From IMG/VR virus record IMGVR_UViG_3300025669_000100, positions 1-38,095 of that record: DNA of 38,095 bases; one strand, written 5' to 3'. Below, piece by piece: positions 17,617 through 25,728 of this stretch; position 1 is the first letter of the stretch, and the number at the start of each line of letters is the position of its first letter. The notes under the pieces were generated by a model that saw only the letters and a list, made by a program, of their open reading frames with translations, did not search any database and was not told the DNA's origin. A program made the position numbers and the translations under genes. The stretch is from a virus.

Positions 17617-19479
17617 TTACGCCTGTAATGCTTGAGGTGGTCGCCGCACACCTCTCGCTGGTCTTGGTGTGCCTGCACTGCTGCCGCCCTGTGGAGGGCG
17701 TTGCTGACCCATCTGTTGCTGTTGAGACTCGAACGCCTGCATCGCTTCAAATTCTTTCTGTATATCATTGGCGAACGAGAACCCGTAAGACTTCAAAATA
17801 AACTTAGTTAATATTGTCTGGTACTGTGGCGGCAATCCACGCATAAGTTCAATCATCTGGAACTTCTCGCGCTCACGCTCTGTCTTTGACCTGCCATCAT
17901 GTTCGAGTACAAAGTCATACTGCCCTATAGAAAGATCATTCGCTATCTTTCCAAACGCAGCTTTGTTAATAACAAGTTCTTCGTTTGTGATATTCGGAGC
18001 TTCGTTTATTCCGGTTATACGGACAAACCTTTCTTCGGTATAATAGTTCTGTATCCACCATACCATAGCTTTCGACTCAAGATATTTTGATTCATCAAAG
18101 TTATCAAGAATACCCGCAAGTTGCGTGGCCGCCTGATTTGTCTCATGTCGTTTTGCGCTGCCTGACATAACCTTTTGGTTCATGCCGCCGATAGCGTCTT
18201 TTGCACCTGACGTTATCTTTGCCGCAGCATCCTCCCTATCTTCCATTGCCAGGAACGGAGAGATCAATCCCATATCAGCATGGCTGAAAGGTCTTACCTT
18301 GTCAATATATCCATCCTCGACCTCAAGATTAAATCCGTTTTGAACTATCTTCTCTGAGATGTTTTCTTTATCCTCTTCTTTAATTGCGCCTTCCTCATAA
18401 ATAAAACCTATCTGCGCTATTGATGAAAGGATATGTATAGCTGAAGCGTGGCGGTAATTTCTTTCTTCCTGTGGGCTGAACACGTTTTCCACTACACCCA
18501 TGTATCTGCCATCGTCCCAATACGGGAAGAAGAAATTAAATAGCTGATTAAATTCTATTGCGCCGGTGCTGCCATCCTCTATTTCAATACCATCGGGTCC
18601 CATTGTTGTCAGGTGAATATGGGGCATCTGTCTTTTAACAATATTATCACCCATAATATCTTGTATTTCTTTGTCAAACCCTTCAATGTCAGTGTAATCA
18701 TCTGTTACGGGATCATAAACAAAATCTTTTTCTTCCCATATTTTCTCATAACATTCGATTATCCGATACTGATTATTTTCAAGATCATACCCTCTGTCTA
18801 TTACATTGCCGGGTTTACTTAGATTGCCATAATCGTTAGACTCGCCCTCCCAGTTCGCCGGAGCTTGGTGCGTTCTGATACTTTCCCTTAGTACCATCCC
18901 ACCACCTTTTATTTGGTCTGCAGTCTTTTTCCCGTATATACGTTTTATTTCTTCATAGACAAGATATATAACACGATGGATTTTTCTTGTATCTGATTGG
19001 TCATATTGCCGGGTATTTGGGTCAAGATAGAAATCATCAGACGGTTTATAGTGTATCTTTAAATTGCCTTTCAAATCATCTTCTGTATCAAACCATAGTT
19101 CCTTAACACCGATACCAGTAATAATGCCTTTGTAGAACTGGCGTTTATCCTGGTCGTGTATTCGGTTAAGATTCTCGATTTGTTTTTTTACAGCAGTTAT
19201 TATCTCGGCAATTTCACTGTCAGCGTATTCATCAACCGGAACAGCGACCAGGTCAGTTCTGTTTTGTAAAAAATGGCCTAAGATAATATCCACAGCCGGA
19301 AGTATGATATTATTAACCACAGGAGCGCGATGCTGTGCTGTTAACTGCGCTTTCTCCTGATCCGTCCACTGATTACCCCTGAGATATTCACCGGCTTTTT
19401 TAGCTATATCGTCCCACACTTTTTCCCGGTGTGTTTTAGCCTCAAGATAACCCTGATATTTTTCGCTTTCTACCGACAT
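17617..19479 (-). CDS. Portal protein
   Basis: The 620-aa protein fits podovirus/P22-like portals. It has an N-terminal helical region with YLRGNQWTDQEKAQ, a VVNNIILPAVDIILGHFLQN block, VPVDEYADSEIAEI, GIITGIGVKELWFD, then YKPSDDFYLDPNTRQYDQSD. The middle includes FFPYWDDGRYMGVVENVFSP, and the C-terminus is Gln-rich and basic. Portals form the dodecameric DNA channel at one capsid vertex and bind terminase. The gene starts two bases after the terminase stop, with a modest GGAAAG site. Order terminase-portal-scaffold-capsid supports the call. Confidence 0.9.
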   Translation of the reverse strand: MSVESEKYQGYLEAKTHREKVWDDIAKKAGEYLRGNQWTDQEKAQLTAQHRAPVVNNIILPAVDIILGHFLQNRTDLVAVPVDEYADSEIAEIITAVKKQIENLNRIHDQDKRQFYKGIITGIGVKELWFDTEDDLKGNLKIHYKPSDDFYLDPNTRQYDQSDTRKIHRVIYLVYEEIKRIYGKKTADQIKGGGMVLRESIRTHQAPANWEGESNDYGNLSKPGNVIDRGYDLENNQYRIIECYEKIWEEKDFVYDPVTDDYTDIEGFDKEIQDIMGDNIVKRQMPHIHLTTMGPDGIEIEDGSTGAIEFNQLFNFFFPYWDDGRYMGVVENVFSPQEERNYRHASAIHILSSIAQIGFIYEEGAIKEEDKENISEKIVQNGFNLEVEDGYIDKVRPFSHADMGLISPFLAMEDREDAAAKITSGAKDAIGGMNQKVMSGSAKRHETNQAATQLAGILDNFDESKYLESKAMVWWIQNYYTEERFVRITGINEAPNITNEELVINKAAFGKIANDLSIGQYDFVLEHDGRSKTEREREKFQMIELMRGLPPQYQTILTKFILKSYGFSFANDIQKEFEAMQAFESQQQQMGQQRPPQGGSSAGTPRPARGVRRPPQALQA

Positions 19480-19480
19480 A

Positions 19481-21136
19481 TTACGCTACTTTCCAATTAA
19501 AACCTTCGTTTTTGGTAAGTCTGTTTTTATACCCACCTACATATCTTGATTTAGCCTTTTTTACTCGTTTCGGTTTTACCATGTCTCTTTGCATGTGCGC
19601 CAAAATATCAATTATATCCATCGTCTTACCCATAGGAAACCGGTTGAACTCTATCTCTATCTCAGAATGGTTCTGTGAGTGTGTCCAGATAAGCCCACGT
19701 TCCCACGGAAGTTGTAATGTGCGTATATGGTCGATTTTATCTTCCGTGCGTTTACGCTTAAACTCCTGAAACCTTGATATTGGTATCTTGCGTTTTTTCA
19801 GTTCTTTTATTATTGGATCGACGAGATGCACATCACCGCCTTCTGTCTCAAGACCGTATTTCAAAAGCCCGTAGTTGTTATACCAGTGTTCGACTTCATC
19901 ACAATAGGTTGGCACAATCTTACCTGACGACCATTTGCCAATTATATATTTCAATACGAACATGCGCCCAATGGTATCTACCCCAATAATAAGAATGACA
20001 GTATTTGATTTAGCGGTTTTTTTACTGCTCCTGTTAGGGTCGCACCCAAGAAATATATTGAGGCTACGATACCATTTGTCTAATAGCTTTTCATAATTAA
20101 CAGGTGGGGAATCGACAAAATCACCCTTCCTCAACACATCACCATCCCACTGTTTCCGAAACCCCACCTTAAACTCTTGCGTTTCTTTGTTAATAGGGTC
20201 GTTCATCATCTCGCATGAAAATGAATACGGTGTTACGTTGGCCTTGTCCCTTAACACTTTAGCTATTACTTCCTCATCGTTCCATATCCATTCACCATTC
20301 TCTATGACCGCTCTTTTATATATCTTAGCGTTTAAATCCGCAATCATGTACCCATAAAGATCGTCGTCCTTTTTCCGTGTCCCAATAGTAACCATATACC
20401 CACCGGGATTAAGCAGGTAGTTACTGCTATCAAAATTATCAATAATCGTCTGTGTTGTTTCGTCTGATTTAGCGTTCTTTTCAGCCATTAGATCATCGTT
20501 AATAATTAAGTCGCAATGAAGCCCTGTGGCGTTTGACGCTGCTCCGGCAACCTTTATAGAGGGGTCTTTGACAATAATGGTTCGCTCAACCTTTATTGCT
20601 CCGGTATTCCACATATCATATTTCTTTGTCTGAGTGTCAGCGCGCTTTGGTTTTAAATCGGGGAAAACAAACTGCAATCGTTTGTTCTGAAGTATATGGT
20701 CTTTTATTTCACTAAGATAACTTGAGGCAATATCATCAGTAGCAGCTTTTATTAATATTCTGCTATTAGGGTTTTTGCCTAATTCCCATAATGATTTGCA
20801 GATTGTGCCTATTTTAGTTTTGAGATGGTATCGGGGAATAACAAGTAGTTCGTCTTTCTGGTATTGCAATATCCAGCAGATTTCACCATGCAGGTTAACA
20901 TCGAGTTTATTAAAAAATATTGGGTCTCTAATGATTTCATCGCAGAAAAAATAAAAATCATTCACAGCAAGGAATCTCACACGCTCAACAAAAGCGTGGT
21001 ATTCTTCCGGACTGTGTTCAGGTGCATACGCCCACCAATCTTGATCCGGCCATTTCCAGGGATACCATTCCCTGTCCTTAACCGGACCAAAGCCTGCGAG
21101 TAATTCGTTGTCTGTTACCACACTTCCCATCATCAT
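19481..21136 (-). CDS. terL: Terminase large subunit
   Basis: This about 551-aa protein has an N-terminal ATPase: a deviant Walker A (VIPRYHLKTKIGT, near residue 100) and a Walker B (CDLIINDDLM, near 210) followed by VTIGTRKKDDD, a coupling-type motif. The C-terminal nuclease region has Asp residues in FLGCDPNRSSKK, VHLVDPII and MDIIDILAHMQRD. It packages DNA into the prohead in concert with the small subunit and the portal. Start choice is uncertain: GTG at 21142 or ATGs at 21136, 21133 and 21130, none with a strong ribosome site. Low coupling distance to the neighbours indicates co-translation. Confidence 0.9.
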   Translation of the reverse strand: MMMGSVVTDNELLAGFGPVKDREWYPWKWPDQDWWAYAPEHSPEEYHAFVERVRFLAVNDFYFFCDEIIRDPIFFNKLDVNLHGEICWILQYQKDELLVIPRYHLKTKIGTICKSLWELGKNPNSRILIKAATDDIASSYLSEIKDHILQNKRLQFVFPDLKPKRADTQTKKYDMWNTGAIKVERTIIVKDPSIKVAGAASNATGLHCDLIINDDLMAEKNAKSDETTQTIIDNFDSSNYLLNPGGYMVTIGTRKKDDDLYGYMIADLNAKIYKRAVIENGEWIWNDEEVIAKVLRDKANVTPYSFSCEMMNDPINKETQEFKVGFRKQWDGDVLRKGDFVDSPPVNYEKLLDKWYRSLNIFLGCDPNRSSKKTAKSNTVILIIGVDTIGRMFVLKYIIGKWSSGKIVPTYCDEVEHWYNNYGLLKYGLETEGGDVHLVDPIIKELKKRKIPISRFQEFKRKRTEDKIDHIRTLQLPWERGLIWTHSQNHSEIEIEFNRFPMGKTMDIIDILAHMQRDMVKPKRVKKAKSRYVGGYKNRLTKNEGFNWKVA

Positions 21137-21152
21137 CCACACGCGGTTACTA

Positions 21153-21545
21153 TTACGTTTGAAACGCTGAACCTAATTCCTTTGCATCGTGACCACTGGG
21201 TAATTTCGCCCTGTCCTGCGGACCTCGTATTATTTTCTTCTTAACAGGGTTTAGTTCTCTAAACAAAAACTTCGCTATATCTTGTTTGGCTTTTTTATCC
21301 TCGCCGTGTAATATGCCGCTTAATATTGCCCGGGATTCGGTGAACAGTTTTATATCGTTGGCCTCATAGTCAGTCAGATTAATTCCAAACTGATCTCTGA
21401 GCAGTATCGTATGTCTTTTTATTGCTTCTGTTATTCCGGTAAAAGAATAGCCAAACTTTTCCCTGATCTCCTCATTGGTGCATTTGGCGAAATATCTTAG
21501 GTTCCATATCTTTTCATCTTCCTGCTGTGTGAACGGCGCTCCCAT
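21153..21545 (-). CDS. Small terminase subunit-like DNA-binding protein
   Basis: The 130-aa product has an N-terminal helix-turn-helix (CTNEEIREKFGYSFTGITEA), a central helical part and a basic C-terminus (PVKKKIIRGPQDRAKL). Position directly upstream of the large terminase, length and HTH make a small terminase the best call. The ATG is preceded by GGAAAGGCCATAT and lies inside the end of the LspA-like gene, a 32-base overlap. Small terminases bind the packaging site and regulate the ATPase. No sequence family was recognised beyond the HTH. Confidence 0.65.
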   Translation of the reverse strand: MGAPFTQQEDEKIWNLRYFAKCTNEEIREKFGYSFTGITEAIKRHTILLRDQFGINLTDYEANDIKLFTESRAILSGILHGEDKKAKQDIAKFLFRELNPVKKKIIRGPQDRAKLPSGHDAKELGSAFQT

Positions 21546-21936
21546 ATATGGCCTTTCCCATCAATATAAACCCTATTGCAATATAAATATCGGCTAAATT
21601 GAATATTGGTGATTTAAAAAACCTGATATAATCCACAACATAGCCGAACACCATTCCGTCAAGCATATTACATACTACTCCGGCAATAAAAAAAGGAACG
21701 AACAAAGGTATCTTTTTGACGTTCCATAAAAGTTTGTATATTATTATTAAACTGATTATAACCATTCCGATAATTACTATCTCTGTCGCAAGCGCTGAAC
21801 GGTTCTTAAAGTACATCAGCGTGAACCAATCGCCCATAGTGTAGATTTCTTGGTCAAACCCGAAAAGAAACCGTATGAGGTTTCTAACAACTTGGTCAAC
21901 CAGTATCAGGCTTATCAGCAGCTTCTTCATCATCAT
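21514..21936 (-). CDS. lspA: Signal peptidase II (lipoprotein signal peptidase, LspA)-like protein
   Basis: The 140-aa protein has four hydrophobic segments and the LspA motifs in order: DQ at residues 14-15, a degenerate N-x-x-A (NRSA, 45-48), AGVVCNMLDGMVFGYVVD (85-102) and FNLAD (112-116). The catalytic aspartates are D102 and D116. Some usually conserved residues differ: K after DQ is R, the NxGA glycine is Ser, and the DR arginine is Gly. LspA cleaves prolipoproteins before the lipid-modified Cys in the inner membrane. The start is one of three tandem ATGs after AAAAAGGG (the third, 21930, has the best spacing). It sits inside the late operon, next to terminase. Activity is not certain with these changes. 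Confidence 0.8.
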   Translation of the reverse strand: MMMKKLLISLILVDQVVRNLIRFLFGFDQEIYTMGDWFTLMYFKNRSALATEIVIIGMVIISLIIIYKLLWNVKKIPLFVPFFIAGVVCNMLDGMVFGYVVDYIRFFKSPIFNLADIYIAIGFILMGKAIYGSAVHTAGR

Positions 21937-21981
21937 CCCTTTTTATGGTTTTTATTCTTATAACACATTACAAGTTAAAAG

Positions 21982-22326
21982 TCAAGTTCTTTTCTTGTCA
22001 GGTGCGCTGTATTTATCTTTAAAAACCAGCTTTCTCATGTCCTCAAGATGTATCTCGGTAGCTGTCAGCACACCTTCTGTCCTGGATTCTTTGTCAGGAC
22101 GTATCCCGCGCCCAAGAAAAGCATCAAGAAGTAGTTGTGCGTGTGGGGAACGGATAGTAAAAAAGGGCAATACGTTGCGTTCTTCAGCAGGATAGGCGTT
22201 GACCTCTTTTGTGTCACTCATACTTCCGTTTTGATAAAATACTCTTTTGTCTTCACTTATAGCGTCAAACAGATACACTTTGATCGCACCCTTATAATCC
22301 GGACCATCTAAGAACACCTCTAACAC
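21982..22326 (-). CDS. Small late-operon protein, unknown
   Basis: The 114-aa product starts at a GTG six bases after AAGGAGG. It has a beta-rich first half (VFLDGPDYKGAIKVYLFDAI) and a helical, basic second half ending in DKYSAPDKKRT. No family or catalytic motif was recognised. It precedes the LspA-like gene in the late operon with a 45-base gap. The 5' side contains a structured element (22347-22427) that would be the leader of this gene on the minus strand. Role unknown. Confidence 0.55.
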   Translation of the reverse strand: MLEVFLDGPDYKGAIKVYLFDAISEDKRVFYQNGSMSDTKEVNAYPAEERNVLPFFTIRSPHAQLLLDAFLGRGIRPDKESRTEGVLTATEIHLEDMRKLVFKDKYSAPDKKRT

Positions 22327-22346
22327 GTTATCCTCCTTATCTTAAA

Positions 22347-22427
22347 GTGCAGGCAAGCTGAGTGAAGTAATCTAACAGGGGAGTAAAGATTAGGCCAGGT
22401 GGCCTTTCAGAAGCGTTGCCTGCACCA
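22347..22427. ncRNA. Structured element with a closing stem, leader RNA candidate
   Basis: GTGCAGGCAA at 22347-22356 pairs with TTGCCTGCAC at 22416-22425, extended by GC/GC with a bulge. Inside are TAATCT (22368-22373) with AGATTA (22387-22392) and a hairpin, AGGCC (22392-22396) with GGCCT (22401-22405). On the minus strand this would be the 5' leader of the 114-aa gene, with AAGGAGG close by. On the plus strand it ends in ACCA and resembles a tRNA acceptor end, but the inner arms do not fit a tRNA. Strand and function are unknown. Confidence 0.55.
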
Positions 22428-22432
22428 ATTAT

Positions 22433-22684
22433 CTATTCGCAGTGTTCATGGATGCTGTCCTCGTCAAACAGAACTTTGCAGATAAGCCCAACCTTTCTCT
22501 TAATGTCTCTCACAACCCGTTTAAACCGCATGTATGGCGTTTGTTTAGGGCATTTAAGAGGCTCAAAAAGAAGATCTCTCAAAGAATTATATTCGGATAG
22601 TGTCTTAGATTCAGGAAAAATAATATTCCCATTGGTGTTAATTTTTATCAGATCGCCGTCTATGTTATCATTTTTCTGTTTCAT
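22433..22684 (-). CDS. First gene of the late operon, unknown small protein
   Basis: I start at the ATG at 22684, which follows GGAGGGAGTTCAA, rather than at the earlier in-frame start at 22726, which lies inside the promoter. The 83-aa product has a short beta-like start (IDGDLIKINTNGNIIFP) and a basic helical part (RFKRVVRDIKRKVGLI), which could bind nucleic acid, followed by an acidic tail with a final Cys. A strong promoter lies just upstream. It could be a late regulator or an accessory protein; no family was recognised. Confidence 0.55.
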   Translation of the reverse strand: MKQKNDNIDGDLIKINTNGNIIFPESKTLSEYNSLRDLLFEPLKCPKQTPYMRFKRVVRDIKRKVGLICKVLFDEDSIHEHCE

Positions 22685-22714
22685 TTGAACTCCCTCCGCT
22701 AAACTCTTGTCTAT

Positions 22715-22743
22715 AGCATACATCACATATCACAGCTTGTCAA
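22715..22743 (-). promoter_or_regulatory. Late promoter, minus strand
   Basis: TTGACA (22743-22738) is followed after 17 bases by TATGCT (22720-22715), near the sigma70 consensus. The start would be near 22708, giving a short leader before the ATG at 22684. An inverted repeat GCTTG/CAAGC surrounds the -35 box and could be an operator. It lacks the AAGCAA boxes seen at the early promoters, so it is probably controlled differently. It drives the whole left arm. Confidence 0.7.
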
Positions 22744-23473
22744 GCGATTTTTTTTGGTGGGATTTTTTTAAGTGTGGCGTGGAAGAGGTATATATGATAG
22801 CAGAGAAGACCGGCAGGATCAAGGGTCCCCCTATCCAATATCCTTAGCTATCTTGACTTCATATAGGTGAACAGGATCACACAAAAACAAACAGGCGTTA
22901 TTAATTATTTAATAGTCACAATATATACTATAATGTCAAGTTTCTGATAACAATACACTTATGGATATGGACCTGATCATTAGTATTGCGCATAAGGGAT
23001 ATTATGTAAACATGCACATATTATAGGGAAACGTGCTACTGGTAAATGATGCAATTTGCAACACACCCAAGCATTATCGTGATAGCGTAATAACGTTGTC
23101 TGACAACCTGTGTTTAAATACAAATAATAACCAAATAACCATTATTGGCATGCTTTATGCTTTTTTTAAAGACTATAGTAATAGATAGTATAAGATACTA
23201 AGCTTTTAAAAGACAGTATAAGACTATATATAAGATAGAATACATATTATCATTAACAATAGAATAAAGTTCATTACAATCTATTTAAACCTCTTTCCCG
23301 CCGATCCTGTGAATAACAATCAATACTCAATAAAATACTTTGGGTGAAATAACCAATATATAGGGGTGTTTACAAACTATCTTCATCTTTAAGCAAAATA
23401 ACGCTTGACAGATATTAATAATCAATATATATTTGCTTTATAACAATCAAACAACTAACAGGGAGGTTTTCAA
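22727..23473. other. AT-rich divergent control region without genes
   Basis: About 750 bases lie between the arms with no convincing gene. It is strongly AT-rich, with short repeats of AGTATAAGA and TAAGATA between about 23180 and 23260. An inverted repeat GTTGT/ACAAC at about 23094-23106 could be an operator. One TTATTCACA (on the complement, 23308-23316) matches a DnaA box but may be chance. A short ATG frame of 17 codons at 22794 is not convincing. Both arm promoters are at its edges. It is a candidate control region and possible origin. Confidence 0.6.
23405..23433 (+). promoter_or_regulatory. Early promoter P1
   Basis: TTGACA (23405-23410), 17 bases, then TATATT (23428-23433). AAGCAA at 23391-23396 lies upstream and its complement TTGCTT at 23433-23438 overlaps the start region, suggesting an operator. 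It leads into the first small early genes. Confidence 0.75.
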
Positions 23474-23665
23474 ATGTACTACTATTACAAACTTCGAGAC
23501 AACAACGGTCACGGTGATACTTACTATTGCCAGGCAAGAGATATAAACGAAGCAAGAGATACATTCGGACTAAATCCCTTTTATGAGAGCAAGGCAACGG
23601 GTTACAGGATTAGTAAGAAGAAATATGATGCAGCAAGAGCAGGATATGGTATTCATATTAGGTAA
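23474..23665 (+). CDS. Small early protein, unknown
   Basis: The 63-aa product is rich in Tyr (MYYYYKLRDNNGHGDTYYC) and basic at the end. The start follows GGGAGGTTTTCAA, the shared initiation module of this arm. It is the first gene after early promoter P1. Likely a host take-over or anti-defence factor by position only; no family was recognised. It has no membrane segment. Confidence 0.5.
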   Translation: MYYYYKLRDNNGHGDTYYCQARDINEARDTFGLNPFYESKATGYRISKKKYDAARAGYGIHIR

Positions 23666-23684
23666 TTTCAAACGGGAGGTTTTC

Positions 23685-23888
23685 ATGAAAACAATGAAAG
23701 CAGTCTTGAAGTATCACAAGCGCATACTGGCAAGAACGGATAATCAAAAAGCTATAACAGTATCAAGCATCAAAGTCGATAGTGGTGAGAGTGAATCTTT
23801 TAAGCATGCACTACAAGACTTAGTTATATCTGGAATGGTATGTTATACAGCACTGAATCCCGATTTAATGATTAGGCGGATAGCATAA
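23685..23888 (+). CDS. Small early basic protein, unknown
   Basis: The true start is the ATG at 23685, directly after GGGAGGTTTTC; the longer frame upstream overlaps the previous gene without a ribosome site. The 67-aa product has a basic N-terminus (KTMKAVLKYHKRILAR) and a short helical C-terminal part (FKHALQDLVISGMV). It could bind nucleic acid. No family was recognised; it is co-transcribed with its neighbours. Confidence 0.5.
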   Translation: MKTMKAVLKYHKRILARTDNQKAITVSSIKVDSGESESFKHALQDLVISGMVCYTALNPDLMIRRIA

Positions 23889-23961
23889 CCTGTCTATAAC
23901 GCATTATAATTGTCATAGGCATAGTAGAGTATGAGTAAAAACAACTAACAAGGAGAGTAAG

Positions 23962-24099
23962 ATGAATGAGCGCGCTCCAGAAACAGCAGAAGAAATGAAA
24001 GGGAAAGTAATAGCTTGGTATGACGCTGGTTTAATCACATTATGGGAATATAACAAGTTTATGACGGCCTATATGCTATCACAGCATCATTCTAAGTGA
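23962..24099 (+). CDS. 45-aa small early protein
   Basis: A complete ORF after AAGGAGAGTAAG. The product is helical (ERAPETAEEMKGKVIAWYDA, then LITLWEYNKFMTAYMLS) with no Cys or membrane span. The ribosome site and its place in the small-gene array support it. Function is unknown. Confidence 0.5.
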   Translation: MNERAPETAEEMKGKVIAWYDAGLITLWEYNKFMTAYMLSQHHSK

Positions 24100-24193
24100 T
24101 TATAATCACACAAGGCATAGTAAGTGTCGTAAATAAATTAAAATCAGTGTGGAGCAGCGGATATCTTTTTAACCTAAAATAAGGAGTAGTATA

Positions 24194-24379
24194 ATGGAAA
24201 CTTATGCATTTGAAACAAAAGACGGCAGCCGGTTTGATGTGAAAGCAACTTCGGTAAACGCTGCTCATAACAAGATTAAATCTATACCGTACTTACTAAG
24301 CATAATAACTGGTTATTATTATATGTATGATGCGGATGGTCTCCATGCCGTTTATGAAGGATGGGCAGGCAAGGTATAA
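24194..24379 (+). CDS. Small early protein, unknown
   Basis: The 61-aa product follows AAGGAGTAGTATA. It has a possible beta-beta-alpha start (TYAFETKDGSRFDVKATS) and an Ala-containing helix, then a Tyr-rich part (ITGYYYMYDADG). Its first part resembles the start of the gene at 23474 in size and Tyr content, so distant duplication is possible, but identity is low. No family was recognised. Confidence 0.5.
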   Translation: METYAFETKDGSRFDVKATSVNAAHNKIKSIPYLLSIITGYYYMYDADGLHAVYEGWAGKV

Positions 24380-24464
24380 CAACTATTAGATACACTATAG
24401 ACTTTATTAACCAAAAGAAAGAATATATAAGAAAGAAAAGGTAAACTTAAACGGAGGTTTTCAA

Positions 24465-24752
24465 ATGAAAACAATCAAAAAGATCAAAGTATCTGATATG
24501 ACAAGTAATAAATCTTATTCTGCTATCCCAAATCAATTCACAATCAGAACACCAGAAGGCTATTACTTTCAAAGCTACGATACTTTGATTGCTTTTCAGG
24601 ACAGCAAAACACGCATAACTTATCTTGACAAGGATAATTGGGATTATTCAGTGACTACTGGTAAATATCGCAATCAGTTTTTAGGCGAGGGAATACAGGA
24701 AACAAGGCAGAAAATCAAATCCGGCGAGTACAAGCTGGTTGATCTGAATTAG
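24465..24752 (+). CDS. Small early protein, unknown
   Basis: The 95-aa product starts with MKTIKKIKVSDMTSNKSYSA after CGGAGGTTTTCAA. It has a mixed beta/helical composition with aromatic residues in the middle (YYFQSYDTLIAFQD) and a short helix near the end. No family was recognised. It is followed by a double-hairpin leader before the next gene. Confidence 0.5.
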   Translation: MKTIKKIKVSDMTSNKSYSAIPNQFTIRTPEGYYFQSYDTLIAFQDSKTRITYLDKDNWDYSVTTGKYRNQFLGEGIQETRQKIKSGEYKLVDLN

Positions 24753-24803
24753 TCGAAACCGCCTCCGGGCGGTCTACTGGATATACCAGTACCGAAGAGA
24801 CTT
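24751..24803 (+). promoter_or_regulatory. Two-hairpin structured leader
   Basis: ACCGCC (24758-24763), TCCG loop and GGCGGT (24768-24773) form one hairpin. TACTGG and CCAGTA form a second, at about 24775-24791. AGTC and GACT outside can close them into a three-way junction. No T-run follows, so a terminator is unlikely. It may stabilise or process the mRNA or control the following gene. Confidence 0.45.
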
Positions 24804-24824
24804 AAACTAACAAGGAGAAATACA

Positions 24825-25211
24825 ATGAAACATGCTAAAACACCTTGGAGAACATCTGGGGCGGCAAACGGCTTTCAATCGTTAATATACAGCGAGCCCG
24901 ATCAGTCCGGCAAGACTATCGCCGTAGTTTACACCAGTCAGGCGGACGCTGAGTTTATAGTCAAGGCGGTAAACTCATATGAGAAATTACAAGAGGAAAT
25001 AGACAAATTACAATGTGATGTGGGATCATTGCACATGAAATATTCACCCGAACAGATGAAGGTAGCTCGACAACAATTTCAGCTGGACGACAGTATTGAT
25101 ATACCGAAAAATGAGAGGAAAACAGTTCCGAAATGGATGATTTTGGACTGGATTTACGCTATTGGCGGCTATGATGCGCTGATAGAAAATATGACAAAAG
25201 ATAACCATTAA
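24825..25211 (+). CDS. Phage early protein with TPW-type N-terminus
   Basis: The 128-aa product begins with HAKTPWRTSGAANGFQSL and continues with TIAVVYTSQADAEFIVKAVN, a pattern common in small phage proteins of unknown role (a TPW start, then a dA-x-x-Iv-x-aVN helix). A coiled-coil segment (YEKLQEEIDKLQCDV) follows, then a Trp-rich C-terminal helix (WMILDWIYAIGGYDALI). It follows AAGGAGAAATACA. The family is seen widely in phages but its function is not known to me. Confidence 0.55.
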   Translation: MKHAKTPWRTSGAANGFQSLIYSEPDQSGKTIAVVYTSQADAEFIVKAVNSYEKLQEEIDKLQCDVGSLHMKYSPEQMKVARQQFQLDDSIDIPKNERKTVPKWMILDWIYAIGGYDALIENMTKDNH

Positions 25212-25228
25212 GAACCGGAGGTTTTCAA

Positions 25229-25456
25229 ATGAACGATCTTGCTTGTGATAGAAATGGCTGCACAAATATCATGTGTGATAGATATTCTAATCTTTATGGT
25301 TGTATCTGTAATGAGTGTTTTGAGGAAATGGTAGTTTTTATAGCGGATGGTGGATCAGACATTGAGGATTTTATGGAATCAGAAAAAAAAGACATTCCAC
25401 CAAAAGGTCATATTGAATTAGCGAGAAATATGTTAAGTGATGAATTTAGAATGTAG
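25229..25456 (+). CDS. Cys-rich, probable zinc-binding early protein
   Basis: The 75-aa product has six cysteines in CDRNGC, IMCDRYS and CICNEC, a likely zinc site. The C-terminal half is acidic and helical (DIEDFMESEKKDIPPKGH). It follows CGGAGGTTTTCAA. It may be a small protein- or nucleic-acid-binding factor, but no family was recognised. Confidence 0.5.
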   Translation: MNDLACDRNGCTNIMCDRYSNLYGCICNECFEEMVVFIADGGSDIEDFMESEKKDIPPKGHIELARNMLSDEFRM

Positions 25457-25489
25457 TTAATAACCAAATAAATAACAGGAGGCTTTCAA

Positions 25490-25681
25490 ATGATTAATAT
25501 TTACAGAAAAGACCATAAAACCATAATCAACAGAAACAATAATACAACTTTTACCTTTGATGATACTCTTGAATCAGGTTATTATAATATTGATTATCGC
25601 GCATTGTATAACAGGACGAACGTTTCACGTCATGTATTTAACTTTGATCATGCTGGAGTAGCATATTATAACGTTATTTAA
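25490..25681 (+). CDS. Small early protein, unknown
   Basis: The 63-aa product is Asn, Tyr and Thr-rich (INRNNNTTFTFDDTLESGYY) with a beta-like pattern. It follows AGGAGGCTTTCAA, a variant of the repeated initiation module. Function is unknown. Confidence 0.45.
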   Translation: MINIYRKDHKTIINRNNNTTFTFDDTLESGYYNIDYRALYNRTNVSRHVFNFDHAGVAYYNVI

Positions 25682-25728
25682 TATGTTCCCGAAATCTGTT
25701 TCGGTGACTTAAACAGGGAGGATCAAAA

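Noticed and set aside
22349-22427. A tRNA on the plus strand
   Set aside because: A 7-bp acceptor-like stem with ACCA exists, but the only internal hairpins have a 13- to 15-nt loop or wrong spacing and no T-arm is formed.
22794-22847. A 17-codon frame with a GGAAGAGG site
   Set aside because: Too short, and it lies in the control region without supporting features.
23308-23316. A DnaA box as evidence for an origin in the divergent region
   Set aside because: Only one match to a degenerate nine-base pattern in AT-rich DNA; the iteron array in the initiator gene is a stronger candidate.
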